From NCBI GenBank assembly GCA_038533575.1, contig JBCAYL010000001.1:1826226-1890225 (forward strand): DNA of 64,000 nucleotides. The letters run 5' to 3'. This stretch comes from Pseudomonadota bacterium. GTDB taxonomy: Bacteria; Pseudomonadota; Alphaproteobacteria; Rhodobacterales; Rhodobacteraceae. Below the pieces are notes generated by a model. The model saw only the letters and a program-made list of their open reading frames with translations, was not told the origin of the DNA and did not search any database. Of this stretch, positions 62,983 through 64,000 are shown one piece after another (position 1 is the first letter of the stretch; every line of letters begins with the position of its first letter). Position numbers and translations under genes: made by a program.

Positions 62983-63066
62983 TACATAGGCTCCTAGGCG
63001 AAAACGCCACCTCCTCCAGGGTGCGTAGTTTTGTTGCACTGCAGCGAGGGCCCAGACGCCTATGTA
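62983..63066. promoter_or_regulatory. spaced inverted repeat between the MFS gene and cyoA
   Basis: TACATAGGC (62983-62991) recurs inverted as GCCTATGTA (63058-63066), with centres 75 bases apart in the divergent gap. It could be a pair of half-sites for a regulator of one or both genes. Confidence 0.35.
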
Positions 63067-63146
63067 CCCAGCAACAGCGGTTGACCTGCGCGTCATGCGG
63101 GCTGCCGCGAGAAGTTAGCAACTAACCGACACAGGTGTTTCACCCC

Positions 63147-64000
63147 ATGCTGTCCAGAATTCGTAGGCTCCGTCCCCTTTTGCTGATCATGGCTTTCGGT
63201 GCGTTGAGCGGATGTAACTTGGTGCTGCTCAACCCCGCTGGAGACGTCGCCTCGCAACAGGGCGACCTCATCATCTACGCCACCATCATGATGATGCTCG
63301 TCATCGGCCCGGTGATGGCGCTCACCGCGTTCTTCGCCTGGCAATATCGCGCATCGAACAAGCGGGCCCGGTACGAGCCGGAATGGGGACACTCCATCTC
63401 CCTCGAAATCGTCATTTGGGCCGTCCCCCTTGCGATCATCGTGGTCTTGGCCGGTCTGACGTGGGTCGCGACCCACCGTTTGGATCCCTATGCCGATCTT
63501 CGGCGGATCTCCGAAACGCAGCCGATCGACGAGAGCGTCGAGCCCATGCAAGTCCAGGTCGTGGCCCTAGATTGGAAGTGGCTCTTTATTTATCCCGATG
63601 AGCAGATCGCGACTGTCGGTGAGATGGCTGTCGTGAAGGACCGTCCGGTGGAATTCCACCTCACGTCCAACACGGTCATGAATGCATTCTACATCCCCGA
63701 CATGGCCGGCATGATCTACGCCATGGCCGGCATGCAGACCGAGCTGAACGCAGTTCTCAACTCCCCCGGCGAATTCGAAGGCTTTGCGGCAAATTACAAC
63801 GGCACGGGCTTCAGCCAGATGCGGTTCGACGTGAAGAGCTTCGACACCGAAGAGGAATTCGCCAGCTGGACCGACGAGATGCGTGCCATCTCTTCCGGAC
63901 AGCTCTCCGACGAGACATTCAATGCGCTTGCGCTCCCGTCGACCTTCGATCGGGTCGTCACCTACGACAGCCTGGAAGACGGGGTTTATGACCGCATCCT
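63147..64000 (+). CDS. cyoA: cytochrome o ubiquinol oxidase subunit II (3' truncated by window)
   Basis: A lipoprotein subunit of the bo3-type quinol oxidase. The first 284 codons are present and the frame is still open at the window end. The signal peptide ends in a lipobox LSGC (Cys at residue 23). Two membrane segments follow, then a cupredoxin domain. The region that in cytochrome c oxidases carries the CuA ligands reads FYIPDMAGMIYAMAGMQTE here, without the Cys pair, which identifies a quinol oxidase. VVALDWKWLFIYPDEQIA is characteristic of CyoA. The rest of the cyo operon should follow. Confidence 0.95.
   Translation, partial: MLSRIRRLRPLLLIMAFGALSGCNLVLLNPAGDVASQQGDLIIYATIMMMLVIGPVMALTAFFAWQYRASNKRARYEPEWGHSISLEIVIWAVPLAIIVVLAGLTWVATHRLDPYADLRRISETQPIDESVEPMQVQVVALDWKWLFIYPDEQIATVGEMAVVKDRPVEFHLTSNTVMNAFYIPDMAGMIYAMAGMQTELNAVLNSPGEFEGFAANYNGTGFSQMRFDVKSFDTEEEFASWTDEMRAISSGQLSDETFNALALPSTFDRVVTYDSLEDGVYDRI

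Overview
The window reads as a GC-rich alphaproteobacterial chromosome, most likely of the Rhodobacteraceae (roseobacter group). The basis is the mix of gene families: a TAXI-type TRAP transporter, iolB/iolG, a PqiA gene split into two, a capsule-type KpsT/KpsE pair, a B12-riboswitch operon with a DUF1636 protein, and a cyoA-type quinol oxidase. Most genes are ordinary chromosomal genes in compact operons with ATGA, GTGA or TTGA start/stop overlaps. I see no insertion sequence, prophage or CRISPR array. The only RNA genes or elements recognised are one tRNA-Gln(UUG) and one cobalamin riboswitch.

Layout: 1-3.1 kb cupin, leuA and a divergent fatty acid desaturase. 3.2-8.9 kb the rod-shape and elongation operon mreB-mreC-mreD-mrdA-rodA, followed directly by a 2-hydroxyacid dehydrogenase. 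9.8-11.2 kb a UDG-like and an SseB-like gene. 11.3-12.6 kb arsR-arsP, with a promoter palindrome touching the start codon. 12.8-14.1 kb nhaA. 14.3-18.9 kb kpsT, kpsE and kdsA (capsule export and KDO supply), then a BON-MscS channel. 18.9 kb tRNA-Gln.

19.2-34.1 kb is the most distinctive part. First comes a FIST-domain protein, a hybrid histidine kinase with an apparently intact LOV photosensor domain, and a LuxR-type regulator. This resembles NosP/NahK nitric-oxide signalling, but with a blue-light module. Next, on the other strand, lies a reduced alginate/polymannuronate set (alg44, alg8, algA, algD, and divergent manB) with a large RTX protein behind algD. The outer-membrane, acetylation, epimerase and lyase genes of classical alginate loci are absent here. 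34.2-38.1 kb holds a phosphorelay operon: a regulator with a degenerate GGDEF-like output, an Hpt protein, a CHASE-PAS histidine kinase and a single-domain receiver. Its promoter region shares a 14-bp motif (one mismatch) with that of algD. Together these suggest, by inference, an environmentally controlled surface polysaccharide.

38.6-43.0 kb is B12 uptake: a signal-less cobalamin-binding protein, riboswitch, DUF1636 protein and an ABC importer. Then matB (malonyl-CoA synthetase), a zinc operon zur-[48-aa membrane peptide]-znuC-znuB-znuA with a putative Zur box, a TAXI TRAP transporter, an inositol-catabolism fragment (iolG-iolB-asparaginase-like), acnB, the pqiA-pqiA-pqiB-pqiC lipid-transport operon with an enlarged PqiB, an MFS symporter, and the 5' part of cyoA, which runs off the window end.
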